Of a stretch of 11,774 nt of DNA, positions 1 through 5,548 are shown piece after piece (the stretch's first letter is position 1; each line of letters begins with the position of its first letter). The notes under the pieces are model-generated. The model did not search any database, was not told the origin of the DNA, and saw only the letters and a list, made by a program, of their open reading frames with translations. Position numbers and translations under genes: made by a program. Source of the stretch: Deltaproteobacteria bacterium (GTDB taxonomy: Bacteria > Bdellovibrionota > Bdellovibrionia > JABDDW01); assembly GCA_013287405.1 (NCBI GenBank), contig JABDDW010000049.1:1-11774 (forward strand), in the 5' to 3' direction.

Positions 1-1
1 T

Positions 2-607
2 GTCGTTTACCCTAACATCCGGAATGAGTTTATAGTTGATGTACGAGGTGTTTTCCAAGGCCAGACAGGGCAGATATCCATGCCATTGCAAATTGAGAAG
101 GATCTTTCAAATGAAGGGAAAATAATCGCCTACTCAAAAGGTGAGCGAGTCGATCTTAGCGATCTTCTATATATCGATCTTTATTGGATTGATCAGACAT
201 TAAGGCCCTATATTCGGCCAAAAACAGAATATGAGGTTCGCCCTCAGCTGACCATGGTGAAGGCAAACGAAATCCAGAGAGAATTTAGAAACGAAGAGGA
301 CCTCGTAGCTCAATCTTTTAACGGAATTAAAAGCGTGGATGTAACTGAGATCCGAGGAATCAGTTATGAACCAAAGGAATTGAAGCGGTTCCGAAAATTC
401 AAGGCTGTGCGAGATATTCAGGAGCTTAAACCGGGTGCACTATTTGCCTTCCGCAAGTCGGAACCCCTTGCGGTAAGGGGAATGCCGACCCGCTATGAAT
501 TTGGAAAAATACTACAGCTTTCGGCGGGAGGACGATTTGTGGTGGAGAATGAAGCGGGAAGAGTCTATACACGGACTTTTGAAGGCGGAGATTTGCGGAC
601 TCTTTAG
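2..607 (+). CDS. Hypothetical protein, 5' end outside window
   Basis: I do not recognise this protein. The frame is open from base 2 to the TAG at 605-607. No ATG, GTG or TTG occurs in frame before the ATG at base 80, and the residues encoded upstream of that ATG read like normal protein (VVYPNIRNEFIVDVRG), so I treat the gene as running in from the left. The 201 visible residues are rich in charged residues and alternating hydrophobic strands. There is no membrane segment and no cysteine. The last 60 residues (GALFAFRK, GKILQLSAGGRFVVENEAGRVYTR) look like a small beta-strand domain. If the gene instead starts at base 80 the product is 175 residues; only a poor Shine-Dalgarno (AGGGCAG) precedes that ATG. 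The gene converges on the lipoprotein gene that follows. Confidence 0.6.
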   Translation, partial: VVYPNIRNEFIVDVRGVFQGQTGQISMPLQIEKDLSNEGKIIAYSKGERVDLSDLLYIDLYWIDQTLRPYIRPKTEYEVRPQLTMVKANEIQREFRNEEDLVAQSFNGIKSVDVTEIRGISYEPKELKRFRKFKAVRDIQELKPGALFAFRKSEPLAVRGMPTRYEFGKILQLSAGGRFVVENEAGRVYTRTFEGGDLRTL

Positions 608-635
608 ATATCCTTGATGGCCACGTCGGGGGAAT

Positions 636-672
636 AAGCCTTGCGGTAAAAAGTGGCTTTTAATTATTTTTT
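636..672. terminator. Weak hairpin with T-rich tail between convergent genes
   Basis: AAGCC (636-640) can pair with GGCTT (655-659) across a 14-base loop, followed by a T-rich run (660-674). The stem is only 5 bp, so this is a tentative terminator for the upstream plus-strand gene. It overlaps the 3' end of the convergent lipoprotein gene. Confidence 0.3.
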
Positions 673-1032
673 TATCTCGATTTTCTTGTAGGCAGGGCCC
701 TGCATATAGACACAAAGATGGTCGCCAACACTGCATTTAGCGAGGTCGTGGGATTCTAAAATAACGAGATCTGCGGTTAATCGGGCGGCCTGAATTTTTA
801 AATTTCTGCGGCAAATCTCGTCTGCTCCCCCTTTTCCATAAGAGTAAGTAGTGTCCTCCTCGCAAGAAAGGGGACCAAATTCATTGTACTGAGTCAGCTC
901 GGTTACGGTAATCGCATTTGCAATGGGTATGCTGCTTGCTCTTTCTTGAATCGCCTTCTCTTCAGGGGAAAGCTCAAAGGCTGCGCATCCCTGAATTAAA
1001 AATAGCGCAATAGCTACAAAGAGTATTCTCAC
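664..1032 (-). CDS. Small lipoprotein, RcsF/DUF4156-like
   Basis: This is a predicted outer-membrane or periplasmic lipoprotein of 122 residues. A hydrophobic signal ends in the lipobox LIQGC, with the lipid-bearing Cys at residue 16. I chose the GTG at 1032-1030 because AAGGAG (1046-1041) lies 8 bases before it; the in-frame TTG at 1038 is only 2 bases from that site. After a short linker comes a domain with Cys57, Cys74, Cys100 and Cys107. It has the pattern 'FGPLSC', then a helix 'RRNLKIQAARLTADLVIL', then 'C-x6-C' followed by 'GPAYK'. This order of strand, helix with A..L.AD.V, and a final strand with G.AY resembles the RcsF signalling domain and the DUF4156 family, where four cysteines form two disulfides. 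The resemblance is by eye and distant. There is no Rcs phosphorelay gene nearby, so a stress-sensor role is not supported beyond the fold. Confidence 0.7.
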   Translation of the reverse strand: MRILFVAIALFLIQGCAAFELSPEEKAIQERASSIPIANAITVTELTQYNEFGPLSCEEDTTYSYGKGGADEICRRNLKIQAARLTADLVILESHDLAKCSVGDHLCVYMQGPAYKKIEIKK

Positions 1033-1040
1033 GTGCAAAT

Positions 1041-1046
1041 CTCCTT
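1041..1046 (-). promoter_or_regulatory. Ribosome binding site deciding the lipoprotein start
   Basis: AAGGAG on the minus strand is 8 bases before GTG (1032) and 2 bases before TTG (1038). The spacing favours GTG. Confidence 0.65.
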
Positions 1047-1070
1047 AAAGGGTTATATACACGCTAAGAG

Positions 1071-1676
1071 ATGAGACTTAAAGGTGTCAAACATATTTCA
1101 AAATGTGACAAGCGGCTTGCCCGTCACATTAAGAAGGTGGGGCCTTTTAGGCTTGTCACCAGCGCGAAGCTAGACCCCTTTGAAGCCCTCATGTCCTCGA
1201 TCGTCTATCAACAACTCAATGGCCGGGCTGCCGCGACTATTTTGAGCCGAGTTGTTGCTCTCCATCCGGGTCGAAAATTTCCAACTCCCGAAGACATCCT
1301 CAAGACCACCGACGAAAAATTAAGAGCTGCAGGGCTGTCAAAAAATAAAACCCTTGCCGTTAAGGACTTGGCCCAAAAGACAATTGAGGGTCTTGTTCCG
1401 AGCGGTACCGCCATTAAGAAGCTAGATGACGAGACGATAATCGAAAGACTGGTCACCATACGAGGTATCGGCCGGTGGACTGTGGAAATGCTTTTGATCA
1501 AAATGGGTCGCCATGATGTCTTACCCACTACCGACTACGGTATTCGGCAGGGCTTTAAACTGGTTTATAAAACTAAAGATCTCCCGACGCCAAAGGAACT
1601 CTTTGAGTATGGAGAAAGGTGGCGACCTTACCGGACCGTCGCTTCTTGGTATCTATGGAGGGTTTTAGAACTTTAA
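1071..1676 (+). CDS. DNA-3-methyladenine glycosylase, AlkA/HhH-GPD type
   Basis: This is a monofunctional base-excision repair glycosylase that cleaves the N-glycosidic bond of alkylated purines such as 3-methyladenine and leaves an abasic site. The 201 residues match the short bacterial 'glycosylase 2' form, lacking the N-terminal domain of E. coli AlkA. Visible features are the helix with conserved QQ (residues 47-48, SSIVYQQLNGRAA), the helix-hairpin-helix around residues 127-140 (VTIRGIGRWTVEML), and the catalytic Asp at residue 155 in LPTTDYGIRQGF. No iron-sulfur cluster cysteines follow, which separates it from EndoIII/MutY. The ATG at 1071 has almost no Shine-Dalgarno (AAGAG abuts it). 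The gene is divergent from the lipoprotein gene with about 40 bases between starts. Its 3' end overlaps the open frame of the peptidase remnant behind it. Confidence 0.88.
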   Translation: MRLKGVKHISKCDKRLARHIKKVGPFRLVTSAKLDPFEALMSSIVYQQLNGRAAATILSRVVALHPGRKFPTPEDILKTTDEKLRAAGLSKNKTLAVKDLAQKTIEGLVPSGTAIKKLDDETIIERLVTIRGIGRWTVEMLLIKMGRHDVLPTTDYGIRQGFKLVYKTKDLPTPKELFEYGERWRPYRTVASWYLWRVLEL

Positions 1677-2311
1677 AAGACCTTGCAAGCATTTCTGTTA
1701 GCCACCCCAGCAAATGGAAAGTGGTTATTCCCGCCCGCAAAGACCAGATTATGCTCCAACCTCGTATTGTCGGCTCCCGCATTCTCGTTCATTATTTGGA
1801 CCAACAAGTAAAAAACTCGATTGGGATCTTTGACCTTATCGGAACTCTTATCAAAACGTTCCATTTCAGTGACATGGGGCTATCGGATACGGGTATGCTT
1901 TACTTAGACGGCCCAACTATTGAGTCACAAAACCAAGTTCAAAAGTATGTGCTTGGCTATTCTTGGGATACTTGGGCGCTTTATTCGGATTTAAATGCAC
2001 CTCGTGACCGGGACGGAAATCTCGTTGGACTTCAGAAATTTTACAATTCCATTAATTCTTGGGCTCCCCTTAAAAATATTGGTTCACAAAAAACCTTTCG
2101 CCCTGTTCTCACCCTTTCCGGCAGCGCGGAGGCCACTGCAAGTCCTGAGCATTCGTACCTGATGCAAGATACTATCCGGCAGCGATTTGGAAGAGACAAG
2201 TGCGCGTACCTTCTCGAAGAAGCTGGGGGGCATCATAGACCAACAACGATTGATGAATTTTCATTTCTTACTGATATTTTAAAAATAGATAAACTATACC
2301 CCATAGAGTGA
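1655..2311 (+). pseudogene. Prolyl oligopeptidase (S9A) remnant, catalytic domain deleted
   Basis: The open frame (218 residues from the ATG at 1655, no good ribosome binding site) carries two pieces of a prolyl oligopeptidase, a family normally near 700 residues. Residues 17-115 resemble the end of the beta-propeller (WKVVIPAR, then GSRILVHYLDQQ, then IGIFDLIGTLIKTF). Residues 128-210 resemble the far C-terminus (SWAPLKNIGS, RPVLTLSGSAEATASPEHS, LLEEAGGHHR). The intervening roughly 250 residues, which include the Gly-x-Ser-x-Gly nucleophile segment, are missing; the junction lies near 1980-2040. The segment that normally reads D-H-D-D-R-V-x-P-x-H-S is GSAEATASPEHS here, so the catalytic Asp is also lost. 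The N-terminal half is absent and the frame begins inside the glycosylase gene. A single uninterrupted frame means translation is possible, but peptidase activity is not. The family call rests on remembered motifs. Confidence 0.65.
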
Positions 2312-2415
2312 GTGAAGGTACGGTGTAAGATTCTTTGTGATTTTAGAGTGGAACGAATAGGGAAGGACCTGTTCCCAGGTTTAAGGCTTCAGGTAAGCCG
2401 GGATCAGGTCAGGGG

Positions 2416-2498
2416 ATCGGTTCTTTGAATCTGGGTTCAGGGTGAATCTATGCAATCTAGGTGAATCAACCTCCCCCACCCTGACTCCCCAAACCGAT
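2416..2498. repeat. Nested 7-bp plus 7-bp inverted repeats (candidate RNA domain)
   Basis: ATCGGTT (2416-2422) pairs with AACCGAT (2492-2498). Inside it CAGGGTG (2438-2444) pairs with CACCCTG (2477-2483). Both stems are perfect and correctly nested, leaving a 15/8-base internal loop and a 32-base apical region that contains a further AGGT/ACCT pairing (2459-2462/2469-2472). Confidence 0.55.
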
Positions 2499-2588
2499 GG
2501 CCGTTGCCTGAAAAAATCCACTCAGGGGGAGACAACCTCGGAAATCTCCAGTGGCCCGAAAGCAGGGCCCTTGTCATTCCCTTGACGG

Positions 2589-2648
2589 TCACCTAAGCTG
2601 TCTAAAAAATAGGCGACTTTAAATGTGTATTTTTCAATATTTAGGTGA
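2589..2648. repeat. 8-bp perfect inverted repeat, 44-base spacer
   Basis: TCACCTAA (2589-2596) and TTAGGTGA (2641-2648) are exact reverse complements. The spacer is AT-rich. This could be the closing stem of an RNA domain or a pair of half-sites; nothing else decides between them. Confidence 0.45.
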
Positions 2649-2733
2649 GCCCACCCTAGGACTCAACTTCTCGTTGACGAATTATTGGCGAAAAACCATT
2701 GGCACCGCTTTGCATTAATCATCTGCGTTAGTT

Positions 2734-2739
2734 AGGAGG
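2734..2739 (+). promoter_or_regulatory. Strong ribosome binding site selecting a TTG start
   Basis: AGGAGG lies 5 bases before the TTG at 2745, which begins a good signal peptide. This supports TTG as the start although it is the rarer codon. Confidence 0.7.
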
Positions 2740-2744
2740 ATAAA

Positions 2745-3272
2745 TTGAAGATCCAAGCATTTTTCGTATTGGTGCTCGCTTTTGCAGTCAATCTTTACGC
2801 TCAATCGGAGCAATCTGCCAAAGATAGGTTTCCTATTGGGAAAACGGTTGGGACCATAAAGAGACTTCAGGAAGGCGACTCCGTTGCTAGTTGTAATTAT
2901 GATCGTGGACATCTCATTGAGGTCTCATATTTGAAGAATCATCAAGATGATCCATTTTTTTGCGTTGCTGCCGGTACTACGATGGCTGAACTCAAAGAAA
3001 CTCAAAAAAGGGTAACAGATAAAAATTCCGACGACTACATTAGAGCTTTTGACGAACTAGATGAAAAACTACGCTTGGAGGGGAAGAAAATATCTTTCGA
3101 GCCTCGGCCTGATGGCGAAAACAGCAAGATTTCAATCGTAATTAGGGAAGTTAGTTCCTCTGAGAACTGGCCAGACCTTACGAAAGAGGAAAAAGCTTTT
3201 TTGATAGGACTCGAACAAAAATACGACGTTACCATCACAATAGAAAAGAGAACTGAGGTTCAGAAATACTAG
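2745..3272 (+). CDS. Secreted hypothetical protein
   Basis: I do not recognise this 175-residue protein. It begins with a clear Sec signal peptide (MKIQAFFVLVLAFAVNLYA), with cleavage likely after Ala19 before QSEQ. There is no lipobox, so the mature protein should be soluble in the periplasm or exported. The mature part is highly charged and has two cysteines (residues 50 and 73) that could form one disulfide. A helical, acidic middle (residues 80-112) is followed by two beta-like stretches near the C-terminus (KISIVIREV and YDVTITIEKRTEV). Translation starts at a TTG with an excellent ribosome binding site. The gene follows the inverted-repeat-rich region, which could be its leader, and converges on cysK. 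Confidence 0.75.
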   Translation: MKIQAFFVLVLAFAVNLYAQSEQSAKDRFPIGKTVGTIKRLQEGDSVASCNYDRGHLIEVSYLKNHQDDPFFCVAAGTTMAELKETQKRVTDKNSDDYIRAFDELDEKLRLEGKKISFEPRPDGENSKISIVIREVSSSENWPDLTKEEKAFLIGLEQKYDVTITIEKRTEVQKY

Positions 3273-3302
3273 AGAATAAGCAGCCTAGTTTAAAAGCATT
3301 TA

Positions 3303-3334
3303 TCTCTTACCCCGGGGCCCCTAGAAGTAAGAGA
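3303..3334. terminator. 8-bp perfect hairpin between convergent genes
   Basis: TCTCTTAC (3303-3310) pairs exactly with GTAAGAGA (3327-3334). The 16-base loop contains the palindromic run CCCCGGGGCCCC. There is no T-run on either side, so if it ends transcription it is not a textbook intrinsic terminator. Its position between convergent 3' ends (2745 gene and cysK) fits that job. Confidence 0.45.
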
Positions 3335-3382
3335 GTGTGGGGCCTGCCGTTCTGAGACCTGGGGACTTCATGTCTATTTAAG

Positions 3383-4384
3383 TTAAGTAGGGCCAAAAGG
3401 GACGCGATCCAGGTACTTTTGGTCCACCGTGGCTGTGGGGAGGGCGGAAGCCTCAAGGCGTTCTTTTTCTGCAAGAAGTGTTGAGAGATATCTCTCTGTG
3501 TAGCTAGGAATGATCGTGACAATGAGTTTACCCTTATTCTCGGGCTTAGAGGCCTGTCGTAGGGCAGCCGTAACCGCGGCGCCAGAGCTAATCCCGACGG
3601 GAATTCCTTCTTCCTTAATAACCCGTCGGGCCATGGCAAGAGCTTCTTCGCTTGAGACCTTTTCTATTTCATCGATCATTTTTTTGTTCAGATTTTCGGG
3701 AATAAATCCAGTTCCGATTCCTTGTATTTTATGGGGGCTTGGCGTGCCCCCTGAAATCACTGCTGACTCCGCCGGCTCAACAGCCACCATTTTCACCGTG
3801 GATTTTTTCGACTTTAAGACTTCGCCCACGCCTGTAAGCGTCCCCCCCGTTCCCACGCCAGCTACGACGAGATCGACCTTACCATCGGTATCATTCCATA
3901 TTTCGAGTGCCGTAGTCTTCCGATGAATTTCTGGATTACTGGGGTTCTCAAATTGCCTCGTCATAAAGACGTTCTTGTTATTTTCTGCAATTTCTAGGGC
4001 TTTTGCAATTGAACCGCGGATTCCCATGGTCCCCGGAGTTAAAATAACTTTGGCCCCAAGGAGGAGAAGTAAGGTTCGTCTTTCTTGAGACATCGTTTCG
4101 GGCATCACGAGAGTGAGGGGATAACCCTTCGCCGCACAAACGAAAGCGAGAGCAATGCCTGTATTTCCACTTGTGGGTTCAACGACCTCCATCCCTTTTT
4201 TTAATACCCCGCGCTTTTCTGCATCTTCAATCATGCTATTGCCAATTCGATCCTTCACGGATCCGAGGGGATTAAAAAATTCCAGCTTCAAAACAATTTC
4301 CCCCGGCAGGTCTTTTCCTAACTTCTGTAATTTGACCAAAGGTGTGTTCCCGATCGTTTTTGTGATGTCAGAATAAATTTTCAC
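3383..4384 (-). CDS. cysK: Cysteine synthase (O-acetylserine sulfhydrylase)
   Basis: This is a cytoplasmic PLP enzyme that makes cysteine from O-acetylserine and sulfide, the last step after CysE. The 333 residues show the full fold-type II signature: IGNTPLVKL (11-19), PLP lysine at residue 44 in [10 protein letters not shown], the substrate loop TSGNTG (71-76), the phosphate-binding [10 protein letters not shown] (176-185), and the serine contacting the PLP ring nitrogen in GISSGAA (264-270). The start is a GTG whose first four bases overlap the cysE stop (GTGA); AGGAG lies 7 bases upstream, inside cysE. The C-terminus runs about 20 residues beyond the conserved core ([13 protein letters not shown] onward), longer than most CysK proteins. 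CysM is the main alternative; CysK is favoured by cysE in the same operon. It is the last gene of msrA-cysE-cysK. Confidence 0.93.
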   Translation of the reverse strand: MKIYSDITKTIGNTPLVKLQKLGKDLPGEIVLKLEFFNPLGSVKDRIGNSMIEDAEKRGVLKKGMEVVEPTSGNTGIALAFVCAAKGYPLTLVMPETMSQERRTLLLLLGAKVILTPGTMGIRGSIAKALEIAENNKNVFMTRQFENPSNPEIHRKTTALEIWNDTDGKVDLVVAGVGTGGTLTGVGEVLKSKKSTVKMVAVEPAESAVISGGTPSPHKIQGIGTGFIPENLNKKMIDEIEKVSSEEALAMARRVIKEEGIPVGISSGAAVTAALRQASKPENKGKLIVTIIPSYTERYLSTLLAEKERLEASALPTATVDQKYLDRVPFGPT

Positions 4385-4887
4385 TTTTGCACTCCTACGG
4401 CGGGTATCCCCACGACCGTTGTATGAGGTGGAACATCTTTGACAACTACGGCATTTGCGCCAACCTTTGAATACTCTCCTACAGTTATTCTTCCAATGAG
4501 TTTTGCTCCCGCACCTATGACGACATGATCATTTATTACCGGATGCCTCTGGGTTGCGCCTTGTCTAAGGCCCCCAAGTGTAGCTCCCTGATAGAGTACA
4601 ACATTATCGCCTACTTCTGCCGTTTCACCAATAACGACGCCGATCCCATGATCAATGATCAGATTTTTGCCAATTTTAGCTCCTGGATGGATTTCGATTC
4701 CTGAAAGCAGTCGTCCGATTTCTGAAATCAGTCGGGCCAAGAAATAAAGCCGAGCCTTATATAGAATATGAGCCATTCTATGAAATAAAAGCACTCTCAC
4801 ACCCGGGTAAAGCAGTAAAATTTCGGCTAAACCTTTAGCCGCGGGGTCGTATTTTTTGTAGGTTTTTAAAAGCGTGATCAAACTCAT
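4381..4887 (-). CDS. cysE: Serine O-acetyltransferase, short form
   Basis: This enzyme acetylates L-serine with acetyl-CoA to give O-acetylserine, the substrate of CysK encoded next. The 168 residues comprise a short helical N-terminus (1-62) and left-handed beta-helix hexapeptide repeats (IHPGAKIG at 66, [12 protein letters not shown] at 85, [15 protein letters not shown] at 123, [14 protein letters not shown] at 141). The catalytic Asp79-His80 pair sits in [12 protein letters not shown], and RHP is at 114-116. Two things are unusual. The loop after the active site reads [12 protein letters not shown] rather than the common GGTGK..GKRHP. The protein also ends at GIPAVGVQK, without the longer tail ending in Ile that docks in the CysK active site in enteric bacteria. 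Its ATG overlaps the msrA stop (ATGA) and has no separate strong ribosome binding site, so translation is probably coupled. Confidence 0.92.
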   Translation of the reverse strand: MSLITLLKTYKKYDPAAKGLAEILLLYPGVRVLLFHRMAHILYKARLYFLARLISEIGRLLSGIEIHPGAKIGKNLIIDHGIGVVIGETAEVGDNVVLYQGATLGGLRQGATQRHPVINDHVVIGAGAKLIGRITVGEYSKVGANAVVVKDVPPHTTVVGIPAVGVQK

Positions 4888-5402
4888 CTTCGAAAGTGGC
4901 AGGAGGCGATGCCTCCCTTTTCAACGTACTGCTGGTGGTAGTCTTCTGCAAAATAAAAGGCGGACTTCGGCACGATTTCAGTAACGATGGGTTCTTTCAA
5001 CTCTGTTTGGACGTGAGCTATGGTTTGGAGGGCTTTTTCTTTTTGGCTGTCATTAAAGTAAAAAATGACAGAACGGTATTGTTCTCCGAAATCAGGGCCC
5101 TGTTGATTAAGTGTTGTTGGATCGTGAAGTCTCCAAAAGAGGTCCAACAAAACTTCGTATGAGACTTCCTTAGGATCAAATTCAACCAAAACGGATTCCG
5201 CATGACCAGTAGTGCCGGCGCAAACTTGCTTATAGGTCGCGTTTGGAACCTTACCCCCAGAATAACCAACTGCGGTCGCTACAACCCCCCTTGTTTTTCG
5301 AAACTCTTCTTCTACTCCCCAAAAACAGCCGGCCGCAAAGGCTGCCCTTTCCGTAGACTCCGAGTTAGTTTGGGATCCAAATTTAGTTTTAAATAACTCC
5401 AT
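4884..5402 (-). CDS. msrA: Peptide methionine-S-sulfoxide reductase
   Basis: MsrA reduces the S epimer of methionine sulfoxide in proteins and free methionine. The 172 residues carry the defining GCFWG motif with catalytic Cys26, the conserved GYSGG (46-50), [12 protein letters not shown] (57-69), GEQYRSVIF (106-114) and AEDYHQQY (152-159). Cys168 near the C-terminus (ASCHFRR) is well placed to act as resolving cysteine for thioredoxin recycling. There is no signal peptide, so it is cytoplasmic, and there is no fused MsrB domain. It is first in an operon with cysE and cysK, linked by 4-base overlaps. The ATG at 5402 has a poor ribosome binding site: AGGAT about 10 bases upstream, which also forms part of a candidate -10 box. 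Confidence 0.94.
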   Translation of the reverse strand: MELFKTKFGSQTNSESTERAAFAAGCFWGVEEEFRKTRGVVATAVGYSGGKVPNATYKQVCAGTTGHAESVLVEFDPKEVSYEVLLDLFWRLHDPTTLNQQGPDFGEQYRSVIFYFNDSQKEKALQTIAHVQTELKEPIVTEIVPKSAFYFAEDYHQQYVEKGGIASCHFRR

Positions 5403-5405
5403 ACA

Positions 5406-5428
5406 AGATGCATCCTACCAACTGAGCT
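5406..5428 (-). other. tRNA D-arm-like fragment before msrA
   Basis: The minus strand reads AGCTCAGTTGGTAG (5428-5415), identical to the common tRNA D-arm sequence, then GAT and GCATCT, as in tRNAs that read ...GGTAGAGCATCT. The 3' side of the D stem is disrupted by the extra bases, position 8 would be G rather than T, and no anticodon or T arm follows. It is therefore not a tRNA gene. It may be a relic of one or a coincidence. Confidence 0.35.
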
Positions 5429-5441
5429 CAGAAGAGGTCAA
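5412..5441 (-). promoter_or_regulatory. Candidate promoter of the msrA-cysE-cysK operon
   Basis: On the minus strand TTGACC (5441-5436) and TAGGAT (5417-5412) are 18 bases apart. The expected transcript start is only a few bases before the msrA ATG at 5402, so the message would be leaderless or nearly so. The match is good at -35 and fair at -10. Confidence 0.35.
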
Positions 5442-5456
5442 TGGTAATGGCCTCTT
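5432..5456. repeat. Hairpin in the msrA / DUF885 divergent region
   Basis: AAGAGGTC (5432-5439) can pair with GGCCTCTT (5449-5456), with one G-T wobble and a 9-base loop. It has no T-run and overlaps both divergent -35 candidates, so an operator-like role is as likely as an RNA hairpin. Confidence 0.35.
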
Positions 5457-5483
5457 GAAAATCCACCCCTTTAATCATAAACT
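5455..5483 (+). promoter_or_regulatory. Candidate promoter of the DUF885 peptidase gene
   Basis: TTGAAA (5455-5460) and TAAACT (5478-5483) are separated by 17 bases. They would start a transcript with a leader of about 60 bases before the ATG at 5549. Confidence 0.35.
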
Positions 5484-5548
5484 TCCAGAGGTTTTCATAT
5501 GGTGAAAACAATTGTTGTGCAAAGGCGACTTTCTTAAAAAGGAGGCCC

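Larger units (their letters stand above)
2312..2744. other. Gene-free region dense in inverted repeats
   Basis: No convincing reading frame lies here. The stretch holds a series of short perfect inverted repeats: 2367-2371/2376-2380, 2385-2389/2395-2399, nested 2416-2422/2492-2498 with 2438-2444/2477-2483, nested 2518-2522/2550-2554 with 2528-2532/2545-2549, 2553-2557/2565-2569 (competes with the previous pair), and 2589-2596/2641-2648. It could encode a structured RNA, be the leader of the gene at 2745, or be decayed sequence. I do not recognise RNase P RNA, tmRNA, SRP RNA or 6S RNA here. Confidence 0.5.

Noticed and set aside
2674..2702. TTGACG as a -35 box for the 2745 gene
   Set aside because: No acceptable -10 hexamer lies 16-18 bases downstream.
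2699..2715. Sigma-54-like promoter (TTGGCAC ... TTTGCA) before the 2745 gene
   Set aside because: The GG and GC elements are 9 bases apart instead of the strictly required 10, and no activator site or regulator gene is visible.
3510..3926. Long plus-strand open frame opposite cysK
   Set aside because: It is antisense to a gene with all cysteine synthase motifs, and its translation is low-complexity and unlike any protein.
5330..5430. A complete tRNA gene on the minus strand at the D-arm-like sequence
   Set aside because: No matching acceptor stem, anticodon arm or T arm follows, and the downstream bases are the msrA coding sequence.
5432..5456. Intrinsic terminator or attenuator in the msrA leader
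   Set aside because: The stem has no T-run on either strand, and it lies between divergent promoters rather than inside a clear leader.
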